A stretch of DNA of 64,000 nucleotides from Rhizopus sp. PT2906 (lineage: Eukaryota > Mucoromycota > Mucoromycetes > Mucorales > Rhizopodaceae): the NCBI GenBank assembly GCA_025529335.1, contig JAMYHX010000124.1, positions 1 to 64,000 on the forward strand. Direction: 5' to 3'. A program made the position numbers and the translations under genes. Below the pieces are notes generated by a model, which did no database searches, had not been told where the DNA came from, and saw nothing but the letters and a program-made list of their open reading frames with translations. Each line of letters begins with the position of its first letter. The stretch's first letter is position 1. Shown piece after piece: positions 33,703-44,973 of this stretch.

Positions 33703-34093
33703 AAAAAAAAAAAAAAGAAAAATGCAGCACAGTAAAACTTAGTCACATCAAAACTTCCCAAACAGATTCAATTAAGAAAAGCACTGAATGCATTGCCAGG
33801 AACTAATTTGATTTCAAAAGTACACGAGATTCAAAACTGTATAGCTCATTTAATAAAGCTAAGCTAAAAGAATGAGAGAATTTGATACAGAACAGAACGA
33901 GCCCGACTTGATTTAAAGAAAGCAAGGACAAATCAACTTGACACTTGAAGTTAACTGAGAACGTTTGGGTGACACAGCATGGTGAGAAGTAGGAAGTGAC
34001 ATTAAAGTATTCAAAGGAAAAAAAAGAATGAATGAAAGAAGTCGTATATTTATATAAAATATCGCTAGTTTTTTATACAAGCATACATGTATA
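33703..34093. other. intergenic, no gene supported
   Basis: AT-rich flank upstream of MTQ1; only chance ORFs. Confidence 0.4.
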
Positions 34094-34385
34094 TCAAGAG
34101 TTTCCATTTGGCTGCTCAGGCCATGTAGACACGTCAGAACCATCAAATTCACCGTAAAAAAATCGATTGGAGTCAATCATACGATATTGTATACCTCCAA
34201 TGGACGCATTGCACTCAGAGCAACAGGATACTTCAGTTGCCCCATCACAGTCACCAATAAAGTAAGATGCTTGCCCCAGGCAGAGACGAACCGTCTTCCG
34301 CCCATAATATTGAACATGGTGCTTCTGGTTTCTTCGTTCATTGCGCGAATAATCTGATTTTTAAATTTGTATTCATTGTTAGTGT
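34094..34385 (-). pseudogene. RZ-type zinc-finger fragment (RNF213/ZNFX1-like C-terminus)
   Basis: Minus-strand frame to the TGA at 34094-34096 reads YYGRKTVRLCLGQASYFIGDC...CCSECNASIGGIQYRM, which follows the RZ finger pattern (C...GHxYxIGECGG...CPECGxxIGG); the usual His of GH is Gln here. Upstream NQIIRAMNEETR fits the preceding helix but lies in another frame. Only the last domain is present. RZ fingers are found at the ends of large helicase or AAA-type E3 proteins. Likely a transposon-carried or duplicated fragment. Confidence 0.5.
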
Positions 34386-34559
34386 AGTATCCACGCTACT
34401 ATTCAGTACTTAAATACAATATCTAATGTTACTATAAGATCTGTTACCCCTTGATCAAATGTGGTCAATGCAGTTTAAAAATAACTCAGCTTTTGATTAT
34501 ATAAATATTGATTGTTAAATCTATGCGAAACTCAAATACAACAGTTAGTTCCGACGAAG

Positions 34560-34832
34560 AAGCATTGGGGAGCAAAGCAAGAAAGGGTGGACTAGGCCGT
34601 AAGTCAAATGGAGGATAGAAGGTCATTTACAACGACTACGAACAGCAAATAACTCACGTTAAAGTTAAGGGTCTTAAAGTAGTTACGGAGGATCACATAT
34701 ATCACACTGACTTTGCAAAGCTCTGTAACTTGCTGAAGGATGAGATTGACCATTTGCTGTCGAAAAACTGCCCTACCGGAATCCCAGTCTTTGGAATGCA
34801 TATTGGCGATAAGTGGGGTTAGAGATTAAGGA
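34560..34832 (+). pseudogene. relic of a lineage-specific hypothetical protein
   Basis: Plus-strand frame reads KVIYNDYEQQITHVKVKGLK..IYHTDFAKLCNLLKDEIDHL..GIPVFGMHIG before a stop. The ending resembles the tail of hypothetical proteins I associate with repeats in Mucorales. Too short to assign. Confidence 0.35.
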
Positions 34833-35689
34833 TATTCTTACACAAGATAAACTGAAAGTTACATTGTAATTAGGACACAAGGCATCGGTGTACGCCATGG
34901 ATTTAGTCTATACACACACGTAGACTATTTGGGGTTGGGGAATTTTTAATTCCTCATTCCAATCTTGATCTAAGTCACTTGGGCCAGTGCTTTAACGTGT
35001 TGATCACTTTGAAGGTTAAATTTTAATACCAAATAGAAAATTATATTTGTTTTACTAACTGTTAAGAATACTAGGAATTAGTGGATAAATCCTCCAAATA
35101 ATGCTTGGAGTTTTTGATGAAAGCTGCCACTCCTGGAACGCCTCCAGCACGAAGACAGCTTTGTGTCCAGTCTTTTAGGAGCCCCCAAAAGAAGTTTGAA
35201 TAAAAGTACCTCTTTTGTTAAAAATATATATAACATCCGCTATATAAAATGCAATGTTTATTTACAAGTGTTTGTCAAAGAGGTGGGAATTAGACGCTTT
35301 ACAATTAGAAGTTTTGTTTATATGTGGTATAAGGGAGTTTAAAGAGCATGACTTAATAATTGGGCATTACCTTCATTGTTTGCGATTTACTCATATACAC
35401 GCGAAAACGCTATGAGCATCCCCTCCCATCTTTATGATTGGCTGATTTGAGCTTATGTTCACACGAGAGTTAAGCGAGAGATGAAGGAATGATTTGACTT
35501 GCATAAGCATGAATTATACAAAGATATACGTACAAAATACTATCTTTTAAAAGTGAATACTAAAATAACTTGAAATTTGTAGATAAAATGAAACATTACA
35601 CGGATGTTGAAAGAACTCTTAGTAATTACAAACTCTGCTCCTCCACTTAATTGTTGGTTCGATTCTCTGAATAGTCCCTCATTAGTTGC
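34833..35689. other. intergenic, no gene supported
   Basis: AT-rich, no gene or RNA recognised. Confidence 0.4.
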
Positions 35690-37080
35690 AGATGTATACA
35701 ATAGATCTGTATCTGTATACTCTGAGATAGCAGGTAATACGCTGTACCTGCCATTTAGATCCGAGACACCCGAAATCCTTTAGACCAATTATGCTGTTCT
35801 TTAGACAGGTCAACATGCAACGTTGGTACCTGACAGATTGAAAAGAACCATTATATATGAACCTATCCTGTATAAAGAACGGCGTAAAAGACAGTGGTAT
35901 TTTATACAAATAAATGGAGCATACGCAGCGGGAATGAAAAGTTGCACCAAGAACTCGAACAGGAGAATTTGATTATTCCGAATTATCATACCTAAAACTT
36001 TTTGGGAGAGGATAGGATGAATATACAGTTCATGCTGGCATCTTGCACGTAAGAGATAAGAGTTGGGATCCTGAATGTAAAAATGCGGAAAGGCGTAATT
36101 GAGACAAGGAACGTGTAAGAGTAATGTTAGAAAGAGTGCGTACAGCAGTTGATACGGGAAGTTGCAGATAAATATTGGCATTAGGTACCACAGACGTGAA
36201 ATCCCATAGGCAGTGGGTCAATCACACAGAACAACAAATGTAGGGGATTTGTAAACGATCACAGAGAAGGAGGACGCAAATCGAGGAATAGGAAGGACAA
36301 ACGGAATCCATCCACAGGCTATGTTTTTGGTAGTGTGAGGCTGACTGCCTGAAGGCGGGAAGCACAATCGAGCCCTCGAAGCGCTGGTGAGGCCCAAAAA
36401 GTAAATAACAAGGGACCAACAGGAGCATCGTGGAGAAGGGGAAGGAGCCATCGAATTTGAAGAGCGAGACCACCAAAGCGCCGCGGCAAGCATGAAGTGA
36501 CAAGACTAACCTGGGTACAAAGGGTAATCCGTAGAACATGCCATAATGTTGACAAAATCAAGCAGCTGAGAATAGCAACTTGACCCTCCTACCGAGAATG
36601 AGCGTTGGGAGTGTATGGAGCATATTCGTTGGATACGTGCAATAAGAGAAGAAAGACATGACTTTTTATAACAAAGACCGAACACCTTCGTCACGATCTC
36701 CCTAGGACCATTCACAATTCCGATGGAACCCAGCAAGCTTCGGCCACTCAATCTAATTTCAGTAGCGAGCATCGTCAAGAAACACATGAAAGCTGCAGGG
36801 AGAGATACAAAAGTATATGGCCCACATTCAATATGTTCAGCAAGAAGCACGAAGGGCGCTGAAGTAGGCAATGAGACAAGATAAAGAAGCATGCCAATCG
36901 GAACCTGTCTGCCAACGTATTCGCACAAGTTCTACTACAAAGCATGCTGACAGCAAGAAGATTACAGGTTTCATTTTTTCTTTTTGTCCTGAATATCAAA
37001 CCACGCCCTCTATCTCCTTTCTTCAACTGTAGCATTGATGAAATAAACAAAACATTCATAGCTTTGGTTCCCAAAGCTAC
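35690..37080 (-). pseudogene. LINE reverse-transcriptase C-terminal relic 2
   Basis: Minus-strand frames include FVLLAEHIECGPYTFVSLPA, GPREIVTKVFGLCYKK, ARIQRICSIHSQRSFSVGG, AWHVLRI-like text, SCLPRRFGGLALQIRWLLPLL and FPHFYIQDPNSYLLRARCQHE. This order matches the thumb and downstream part of a non-LTR retrotransposon ORF2. At least four frames are involved. It is from a different part of the element than relic 1, so they could be separate copies. Confidence 0.6.
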
Positions 37081-37525
37081 TTCAATGTCTTTGTACCTTG
37101 TGTGAATGCGAGGTAAAGAGGATTACGGAGTGTTTCCTTTCTTTGCTGATGATGTCTTCTCATAATGAGCATCGAGGAATGGTAGCCTTGAATACATTTC
37201 GCCACCAAAATTTGTTTTTCTCTACGAAAATCATCTCTTCCAGCAATCTAGGGCATGCTTCGACCATTTTGGGGTCCAGTGTCCAGCTGTAATTTAGCTA
37301 AAATACAATCTGATGATCAATTTCAATATAGTTTGACTTTAACAGGAGATTTCCACATTGGTATATGAAGGATTGAGAGCAGAGATGATGATGATATTTG
37401 TGTCTTTGTTGATTTGATTTTCTCGTGATGGGTGTCATATTCAGACGATCAGTCGTATTTTTCTGTACAGCAAATCATCACTCTACCACAAAACGAAGTA
37501 TGCTTCAGTTTTTTTTTTTCTTCCT
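37081..37525. other. intergenic, no gene supported
   Basis: Possible further eroded LINE sequence; no frame is long enough to claim. Confidence 0.35.
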
Positions 37526-37800
37526 CTGGAAATAGACTAATGCCACAGACGCTACCTCTACTCACTACCTATGATGTCGCTCAACAAAAACTTTCAGTGT
37601 GTGGCGCCACGCTCAACATGATTTTATAAAATTACCATCTTGAATTGTGTCTCTTTTCAAGAAGAGATAAAAAGAAATGCTGTTATTGATGTATTTTGTC
37701 AGTTTGGTCAACAAAGACCACTTAGCTCAAATGTAATTATGATAAGTTCGTATTTACATTATTTAGCCTATTTTCTGGTACATGTGATGTTGGCCTTTCC
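37526..37800 (+). mobile_element. MITE, family 1, copy C
   Basis: Plus-strand relative of copies A and B: GGAAATAGACTAATGCC, ACCTATGATGTCGCTCAACA, TTCAAGAAGAGATAAAAAG, TTTGTCAG, TATTTACATTATTTAGCC and terminal TTTTCTGGTACATGTGATG..CTTTCC. The left terminal repeat is shortened and the CACGTG block is lost. Confidence 0.7.
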
Positions 37801-38332
37801 AGAGTCGAGCAGCAATGCCCCTTGTTGTATTCAGCTTGTTATTATTTGAAACGGTCAAGTAAGTCGAATTAGATTCTTTATTAAGGAGATCTCAATATTA
37901 TTAAATTAGGTTTGAAAGTGAGTTTGGGACACCAAGGTTTTTTGCACTACATCAAATTCTGAAATGACTGTATTTTGGCAAAAGAATGTCCATGTTTTTT
38001 GTTTAGTAAATAGGGATATTGATTCCTGATATGGAAACCAAGACCAAATAGTTTATTTAGTACTGTGTGTTTACATCCCTTTTTCTTGAATAGTATCTGT
38101 TTCTTATTAAAAAGCTGAAACAATCTTGAGCATGCGACTAATATTCAATATCCCATGTTTTTCAGGTTTTCCCCGTAATTCCATTATGTCGCGGAAAAAC
38201 GTATGAAAAAAAGTGTGCCCACCTCCAAGTTTCCTAATTAGGCGTGTCATACCCCCAAGCTTTTATGTTTTAAAAAAGTTCAGATTTTTTTCCAGCTCTT
38301 CCTTTTTTTTTCACTTATTCTTTTTTATTATC
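37801..38332. promoter_or_regulatory. 5' flank of hexokinase
   Basis: No gene. Pyrimidine-rich leader (CTTTTTTTTTCACTTATTC) directly before the ATG, as often seen in strongly expressed fungal genes. No specific operator recognised. Confidence 0.35.
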
Positions 38333-39794
38333 ATGTCTCAATATAAACTTAGTGAAGCTCAAACTGCAGCTTTGAATACTATCGTTGATCGCTTTCATGT
38401 CTCTACTGAAACCTTGAAAAAGATTACTGATCAATTTGTTCAAGAAATGGAAAAGGGTTTAGATCATGAAGGAGCTACGAGTAAGTTGGTTTATGATTGA
38501 TAAGAAACAGATGCCTAATTATAAACAGTCGCCATGATTCCTTCTTTTGTCTCTGGTCGTTGTACTGGTGAGGAAAAGGGTCACTTTATGGCTCTTGACT
38601 TGGGTGGAACTAATTTACGTGTCTGTCATGTCACTCTGCTGGGTAACGGTGAATACACCATTCGCCAACAGAAATACATTGTATCAGAAGAACTCAAGAT
38701 TGGCCCCATGCGTATTCTCTGTGACTTTATCGCTGACTGTGTCGACAGTTTCTTGACCGAACATGGTACCGAAGATAGCCAAGAAATCATCCAACTTGGT
38801 TATACTTTCTCTTTCCCTGTTCTCCAGACAAGCATTAACCGTGGTGTGCTTAAGCAATGGACCAAGGGTTTTGCATGCTCTGGTGCTGTCGGTCGTGACG
38901 TTGCTATCCTCTTGCAAGACTCATTCCGTCGCAAAAATCTGAACGTGAACATTGCTGCTGTAAGTATACATCTAGCAGTACATCAGAAAGAGTGAGCTAA
39001 CATGTGATTAGATTGTTAATGACACAGTGGGTACTCTCATGGCTCACGCGTACAAGCATCCAGAAACAACCATGGGTGTCATCCTCGGTACTGGTTTCAA
39101 TGCTGCTTATTATCAAGATATGTCAACAGTTCCAAAGTGGAAGGGAGATAAGAATCAGGAAATGGTCATTAATATGGAGTGCGGTGCATTTGATTGTGAA
39201 AGAAGAGTGCTACCATTAACCATCTATGATAACAAGATGGATCGTGAATCACTAAACGTTCATCAACAGCTTCATGAAAAGATGGTCGCCGGTATGTATC
39301 TCGGTGAGATCACGCGTAACGCTCTGCTTGACTTGGTTGATCAGCAGTTATTATTTAATGGAAACTCTTCCAAAGAATTAAACAAGAACTGGAGCTTTGA
39401 AACTGCTTACATGTCTACAATTGAGGTAGACGAAACACCCGAATTGATGGATACAGCACACATCCTCGAGTCCGTTCTCAATATCCCTAGCACAACATTA
39501 GCTGATCGTCAGATTGTGAAAAAGGTCTGTAACGCAGTTGGTACACGAGCAGCCCGTATCGCCTGCTGTCACATTGCTGGTGTCATGACAAAGACGGGTA
39601 AAGTGGGGGAAGAATGCGTGATTGCCATTGACGGATCATTATTCGAATTCTATCCCAACTTTGAAAAGAACATGGGTGATGCATTGGCTGAAGTCCTTGG
39701 TGAGCAGGCTCGTTCCAAGGTTAGATTTGATCTTGCCAGAGATGGTTCAGGTCTTGGTGCAGCTATTATTGCAATGATTGCTTCAAAACAATAA
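38333..39794 (+). CDS. HXK: hexokinase
   Basis: Exons 38333-38480, 38529-38959, 39012-39794 give 453 aa (introns 48 and 52 bp). Phosphate-binding LDLGGTN at residues 72-78, sugar-binding segment FSFPVLQTSINRGVLKQWTKGF, IVNDTVGTLMAHAY and GVILGTGFNAAYY, and the C-terminal adenosine motif (GSLFEFYPNFE) are all present. It phosphorylates glucose and other hexoses with ATP in the cytosol, the entry step of glycolysis. Length matches single-domain fungal hexokinases. The sequence does not separate hexokinase from glucokinase with certainty. Its codon use (AAG, CGT and GGT preference) suggests high expression. Confidence 0.93.
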
Positions 39795-40319
39795 ATAAAT
39801 AGAAAAATGAATGATTCCTTGTATAGCCCAATAAGAAGTATTCATTTGTCCCGTTTTTACCAGTTTTCCGTGTAACTCTGATAATATGTTTGTCACCCAG
39901 GGGTTATTAATGTAATACGCGTCATTCTCAGAAAGACTCTTTCTCTTGTTTTTAACTTGTATATTTTGTGGCATGTAAGAAAGCTTTGATGTATCCTTGA
40001 ATATTGTAGAAAACAAAGCGATATTTACGATCCAAGGAGGACTAACTCTAACTGTAACACAAGAAATACTTATGTAAGCAATAGTTGTCTTTTTTCTACT
40101 ACCTTGAGCCAAATAAGCCCTGTTATGGTATGGGAATAATAATCCTATAAAAAAGAAATTTATATTCATACTTAACAAGCGACTCAAGCCAAGCCGTGTA
40201 CGACGATTATGATTAAAGTAATTTTTTAGCGCAGCATTCTATGTTTCTACTGTTTTTTGAAAATGAATTTGCCTTGGAATTAGAAAATCTTTGCCTTCAA
40301 ACCAAGCGATCATCTTGAT
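39795..40319. other. intergenic, no gene supported
   Basis: A minus-strand ORF of 134 codons overlaps the hexokinase end (39783-40187) but has no recognised domain and no coding-like composition. Nothing else. Confidence 0.35.
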
Positions 40320-40520
40320 CCGGAGAAGCTTGTTCAAGCCGATATTTTCAAAGCCATGTCTACGATGAATGTCCTATCTTCTATTGGGGTAAATCCATCA
40401 GGATTCTCCAAGCTCCTATGCTCTCGGTTTTATGCTCAAATAGTTTGACTACAAATGGAATATGGCATAGCCATCAACAGTTTCAGTTACACTCAGCTGA
40501 AAACTCCAAGCCAAAACTTT
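40320..40520 (+). pseudogene. LINE reverse-transcriptase relic 3
   Basis: Plus strand reads KAMSTMNVLSSIGVNPSGF then SKLLCSRFYAQIV-stop-LQMEYGIAINSFSYTQL. It is clearly homologous to the GVNPSGFSNLL / HIVRSQLEYGQAI part of relic 1 at 32300-32490. A short, broken fragment. Confidence 0.65.
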
Positions 40521-41125
40521 CATTTCTAAAGCTTTACGTCCATCTGATGAAGATGATTGCTACATGACTAGAAATATGAATGTGTCTACTTTTTTCTTTG
40601 ATTTCCAAACTTTTGTAACATTATGTCATATGCTAATAATTGTATATTACTGCCATGTAGAACTGCTCAAATGCATTTGAAAAAGAACCAAGAAAGGTAC
40701 ATGTGATGACCTTTTATAAAAGCCTTTCCTCGGATTAGTCATTTCATTGATGAATTCCTCTTAAATAATTATATTTATTACAAACAATTCTACAGAATTA
40801 TTTTTTAATTAGACTCAATCTTGCTGTAAAACAAACAAAAAGCAGAAAAATATAAAACTGCAAATAGCCCATTTTGGTTGTACAAACGGGTAAAGAATAA
40901 ATAGAAAGGTCATAACTATGCTAATGTATCCATAGTTTCTAAGCATTATATCGTTGTCTTGACTACATATTAAAAAAATGCAGAAAAAAAAAAAAAAAAA
41001 GAAAGAGAAGCAATAATTCAAAATGAGTCATTGACTAATTTTGAGCATCCGACAGTAAAGAAGACAACTTGATTTCTCTTTTGTTTTTTTCTTGTTTTTT
41101 TTTTCACTTTGTTTTCCCTTTAAAT
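40521..41125. other. intergenic upstream of ARO7
   Basis: AT-rich; poly-A run at about 40983. Pyrimidine-rich leader before ARO7. No gene. Confidence 0.4.
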
Positions 41126-42133
41126 ATGACTGTGGACACTTATTCATTAGACAAACTAAGAAGTACACTTATTCGCTTAGAAGATACCATCATTTTTGGT
41201 AAGATTAATAAATAATGTGAATAAATAGGAAGCTCATTGTACTACAGCCCTTATCGAAAGAGCACAATTTGCACTAAATCAATGTGTCTACGAAAGAGGA
41301 GCACTCGAATTTAACGGTGCAACAGGAGAAAAGAGCTTCTTGGAATACTTCTTTTGGGAAACAGAGAAAGTTCATGGTAACTGATAGAAACATCAAAATC
41401 AACATATTATCTAATACATCTTTTTTCAACAGCCAAGGTTCGCAGATACACAAGGTAATATTCACGCAATTGGAATGTTATACAGAAAAGATATCAACGT
41501 TTTGAATGTAGTCCGGATGAGTATGCATTCACTTCACCTTTACCCGACCCTATTCTTCCACCACTTCAATATGATGAATTTTTGTATCCAAATGATATTA
41601 ATGTTAACAATCGAATTATGGACATATATATCAAAGACATCTTACCGGTTATTTGTAAAAAAGGTGATGATATGAATTATGGTAGTTCAGCAACAAAAGA
41701 TATTGAAGCATTACAAGCCTTAAGTAAACGTATACATTTTGGTAAGCCACCTTTATTTGTTACTCCCTTTCATTCATTCATTCATTTTTTTTTTAAAGGT
41801 AAATTCATTGCAGAGTCCAAGTTTAGATCAAATCCATCCGAATACATTAAACTCGCTCTGGATGAAGATAGAGAAAAGATTGATGAATTATTGACGAATA
41901 AGCAAGTAGAAGCAAAGGTATTGGAGAGATTACACAGAAAGGCTTTGGTCTATGGACAAACACTGGATGAAGAACAAGAAGGAACAAGTAAACATTTACG
42001 TATTCCAGTTGAATTAGTAGTCAATCTCTATAAGCAATGGGTTATTCCATTAACAAAGCAAGTTGAAGTGGACTATTTGATTATCAGAGGAAAGGCTGCT
42101 GCTGCTGCTGCTGCCTGTCAAGTGTCAAAATAA
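41126..42133 (+). CDS. ARO7: chorismate mutase
   Basis: Exons 41126-41198, 41248-41376, 41433-41454, 41512-41741, 41799-42133 give 262 aa, close to the 256 aa of yeast Aro7. Catalytic/allosteric helices are recognisable: LRSTLIRLEDTIIFALIERAQFA, ETEKVHAKVRRYTSPDE, GSSATKDIEALQALSKRIHFGKFIAESKF and QVEVDYLI. The enzyme converts chorismate to prephenate for Phe and Tyr synthesis; yeast Aro7 is inhibited by Tyr and activated by Trp. The acceptor at 41511, rather than an earlier AG, gives the conserved SPDE. The protein ends in a run of seven Ala encoded by a GCT repeat, beyond the usual end. The last intron (57 bp) is in frame without stop. Confidence 0.95.
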
Positions 42134-42283
42134 ACTCAAGTCTTACAAATTTCCTGTTTAGGCATATTCAGGTACGATGGATCTATTCAAGAATGTGTGC
42201 AGAAAGATAAAAGAGAGAGAAATAGAGAATTTATTGTGTGTGTGTATTATGTGAAAATGTCAGGCAGATGAATAAATTGTTAT

Positions 42284-43730
42284 TTACATGCGTTTTCTTG
42301 TTTTACACTGCTTTTTTAGTTTCTTCATCAGTTCTCTTCCTTTCCTTATTTGAAACTCTTCCCCACTATTTAGTAATGCATTGATCAAGCCTTTTGCAAT
42401 GTTGTCGCTAAAGGGAGGAGAAAGAAGATATGAGCATAAAAAAGCGTCAAGAGACATTAGGCACTTACTGTAAATATGTGTCTTCTTCTGTCTCTTCTTG
42501 TTCTCTTAAATTGACTTCTTCAAATCCAGGAAAGTTAGGTGCGAGGTTAAAGTGACGTAACTCGAAACCACCCAAGAATTGATTGTCTCTTGGGTCTCTG
42601 AATGCTAGTGTACCGTATGCATCAGCGTTTTGTTCGTATGAGCTAAAATCATCATCTTCGTCTTCATCAGGTAAATCAGGCCCTAACAGATCACTAAGAT
42701 AGTTTGCATATCGAGGTTCACCAGTCACTGTCAACTCTTCGTCGTCACTATTATTATCGTCATAGTCTTCCACAGTAGCATCATCTTCATCCTCAATGTC
42801 TTCATAATCCTCATCATCTTCATCATCGCTATCACTAATAGGTGGAAGGTTTACAAATTGAACGCGTGTAGTAGAAGACTTGGCTTGTTCTAATTCATTA
42901 TCACTATTATCTAATTCTTCTAAAGTAATTCTTTCGTCTTCACTACTATCACTGTAACCATCATTAGGTGAATAGTCTTCATCTTCACTACTATCTTCAT
43001 CATCATCCAATTCAGTCATTAATCGGAAATGCAAAGGAAGCTGATTTTCTTTATCTTCTTGAATGGATTCTTCGTCTTCACTACTCTCTTCTTCAGGCAC
43101 ATAATCCTCATCTTCATCATCCATGACCAATTGTCTACTTGATATAAAATCATCAGGTTGTAATAATTTCATGTATCGATAATAGTCTTGATCTTCCATA
43201 TCTTCATCTGACTCTTCTTGACTTATTTCTACAAGATTACCTATAATCTGTACAGGACTATAATTTACGTTTAATTCCCATAAATGATACTTTTTTGTGT
43301 TTAAACATACTTTGTGCCAGTTACAATAAAGGTTGCTCCATCTTCAGGCATAAATAAGTGTGTCAATTTTTGTGCTTCCACCTTGAACAAATAAGATAAA
43401 TGATGGCTCTCTTTTTTATATTAATTTCTTACCAAATCTCTTTGTAAAGTACACAGCACATATGTATCTCCTCTGATATTCACTTGAAGACAAGTCTTTC
43501 CTGCTTTTGGTTCATCTATTAAAGTAACCTTATCTCTTTGGTTAATCTTTTTTTTTTTTGGTTCCTAGATTTGAATAATAAGCTTACATGGCTCAATTGA
43601 ATGATTGCATCGTTTGGTAGTGAAAAGGACTCTCCAGGAGCTAAGCGTACACCTTTATATGATTTAAGTTACTTTATTGACTTTTGTAAGCTATTTCTTT
43701 TTCTCTCTTTTTACCCCAAAAGGAGGTCAT
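42284..43730 (-). CDS. nucleoplasmin-like (NPL) acidic protein without FKBP domain
   Basis: Six exons on the minus strand: 43715-43730, 43588-43652, 43433-43528, 43311-43381, 42469-43257, 42284-42407, giving 386 aa. The start MTSFWGVRLAPGESFSLP is the signature of the nucleoplasmin-like domain of fungal Fpr3/Fpr4 and insect FKBP39, and THLFMPEDGATFIVTG plus VQIIGNLVEI complete the beta barrel. It is followed by about 200 residues dense in Asp/Glu/Ser. The C-terminus (KGLINALLNSGEEFQIRKGRELMKKLKKQCKTRKRM) is basic and has none of the FK506-binding peptidyl-prolyl isomerase domain. A nuclear histone chaperone role is inferred from the NPL plus acidic-tract layout. Exon 1 codes five residues. 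Confidence 0.8.
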
Positions 43731-44973
43731 TTGAATTATGTTTAAATAAAAAGAGAGAGAAAACTTTTTTTTTTTGACAGTGTTTCTCTACTCCGGCATG
43801 AGCCAATAAAAAGAGACAAAGCTTTTTTGCCTTTTCTTATCAAGTGATAATATCTCGCAAGCACACGCAATAGAAACACTGATTCCATGATTTTATCTTT
43901 AATGGAGATACACCTTCTCTACTCGCCCCCATTCAACCATGTGCACGATCGAAGAATAATTTACAGTCTTGGTCGCGAGAGAGATTCTATGGACATATGG
44001 ATGTAAAGAATGACAGTGAAACACTTTTGCGTCTGAAATCTTACAGCCAAGCTTTGAACGCTCCTTTCGAATTATTACATACAATACCATGTAGTATTGG
44101 CAAGTTCTTGCTTCAATCCTTGGTTAAAATTGCTCTGACTACTATCGAGAAGACGCAATTCTAGCGGGCCTTTATTGATTATCGTCTATGCGAGGCTTAT
44201 GATAGAAACTTAAGCAAATTTACGCAGGTTATCCTTAGAAACACTCTTCCTTGATGCTGAAGACGATGGCATTATCGATCTCACGGCAAGGTATTTTTGA
44301 TTCTCTAGGCTGTTTATCTTATTGGCGTACATGCGAAATTTTACCGGCAATGTCAATATTTTCCCCTACTCTAGTCAAATAATTTGTTGACGATCTTACT
44401 GCTCTTACATATTGACTTTGGATAACTATTGCATTGGTATAAAGAAGAATGCTCTCAGTGTTCTTTCGCCCTAACCGAGATTATACATGCTTCATCATAT
44501 GGTAGATGACATCTACCGCTTTGATTTGCCTGTTCATTATGAAACTGAACATGATAATGATTATTATCAAACTTTGGAATGTGATGTTTAAAGGACAATA
44601 GTCTTTTTCTTAAGCTTAAGCTTGTTGCCACTTTGAACACAATCGTATCTTTGTTCCATCTTTTTCTTATTAACATTATGGACTCAACTCTGTGCTCATT
44701 AACAGCATGTCTTTATCTGCCTTTGTTTTAAAAAACGTGTACACTCATTTTGGATATCTTTAAAATAAACTGTAAACAGGAAAAAAGTGTTTTTCCCCTT
44801 TCCATAAAAATAAAAATGCCAAGTAACAAAGTCGTGAAGTGCTTTCATTTTTGGACAGCATCAAATTTTAAAACTACGACGTGCATTTTCCAATTCACTA
44901 AACTTGGCTCTTCATTAGAGGGCAGTGCTCATCATTTTGTTTTGCCTTTTTTTTTAATACCAAAACAACCGCT
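43731..44973. other. long intergenic with eroded coding traces
   Basis: Plus strand from about 43950 has a broken frame (RIIYSLGRERFYGHMDVKND, then FIDYRLCEAYDRNLSKFTQVILRN after a stop, then AVYLIGVHAKFYRQC) that looks like a decayed gene of unknown family. The last 150 bp are the MON2 leader. No RNA gene seen. Confidence 0.3.

Noticed and set aside
35650..35665. GGTTCGATTC, like the T-loop box of a tRNA gene
   Set aside because: No paired T-stem, no A-box upstream at the right distance and no acceptor stem could be drawn.
37120..37160. Plus-strand FADD-like text resembling a reverse-transcriptase YxDD box
   Set aside because: It is followed at once by two stops, has no supporting neighbouring motifs, and lies on the strand opposite to LINE relic 2.
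39783..40187. 134-codon minus-strand ORF overlapping the hexokinase 3' end
   Set aside because: No domain, an AT-rich chance-like composition and overlap with a solid gene.
43564..43587. Alternative acceptor TCTAG in the second intron of the nucleoplasmin-like gene
   Set aside because: It would leave a 23-bp intron and insert a Lys-rich stretch into a beta strand; the acceptor at 43529-43530 gives a normal 59-bp intron and the family sequence.
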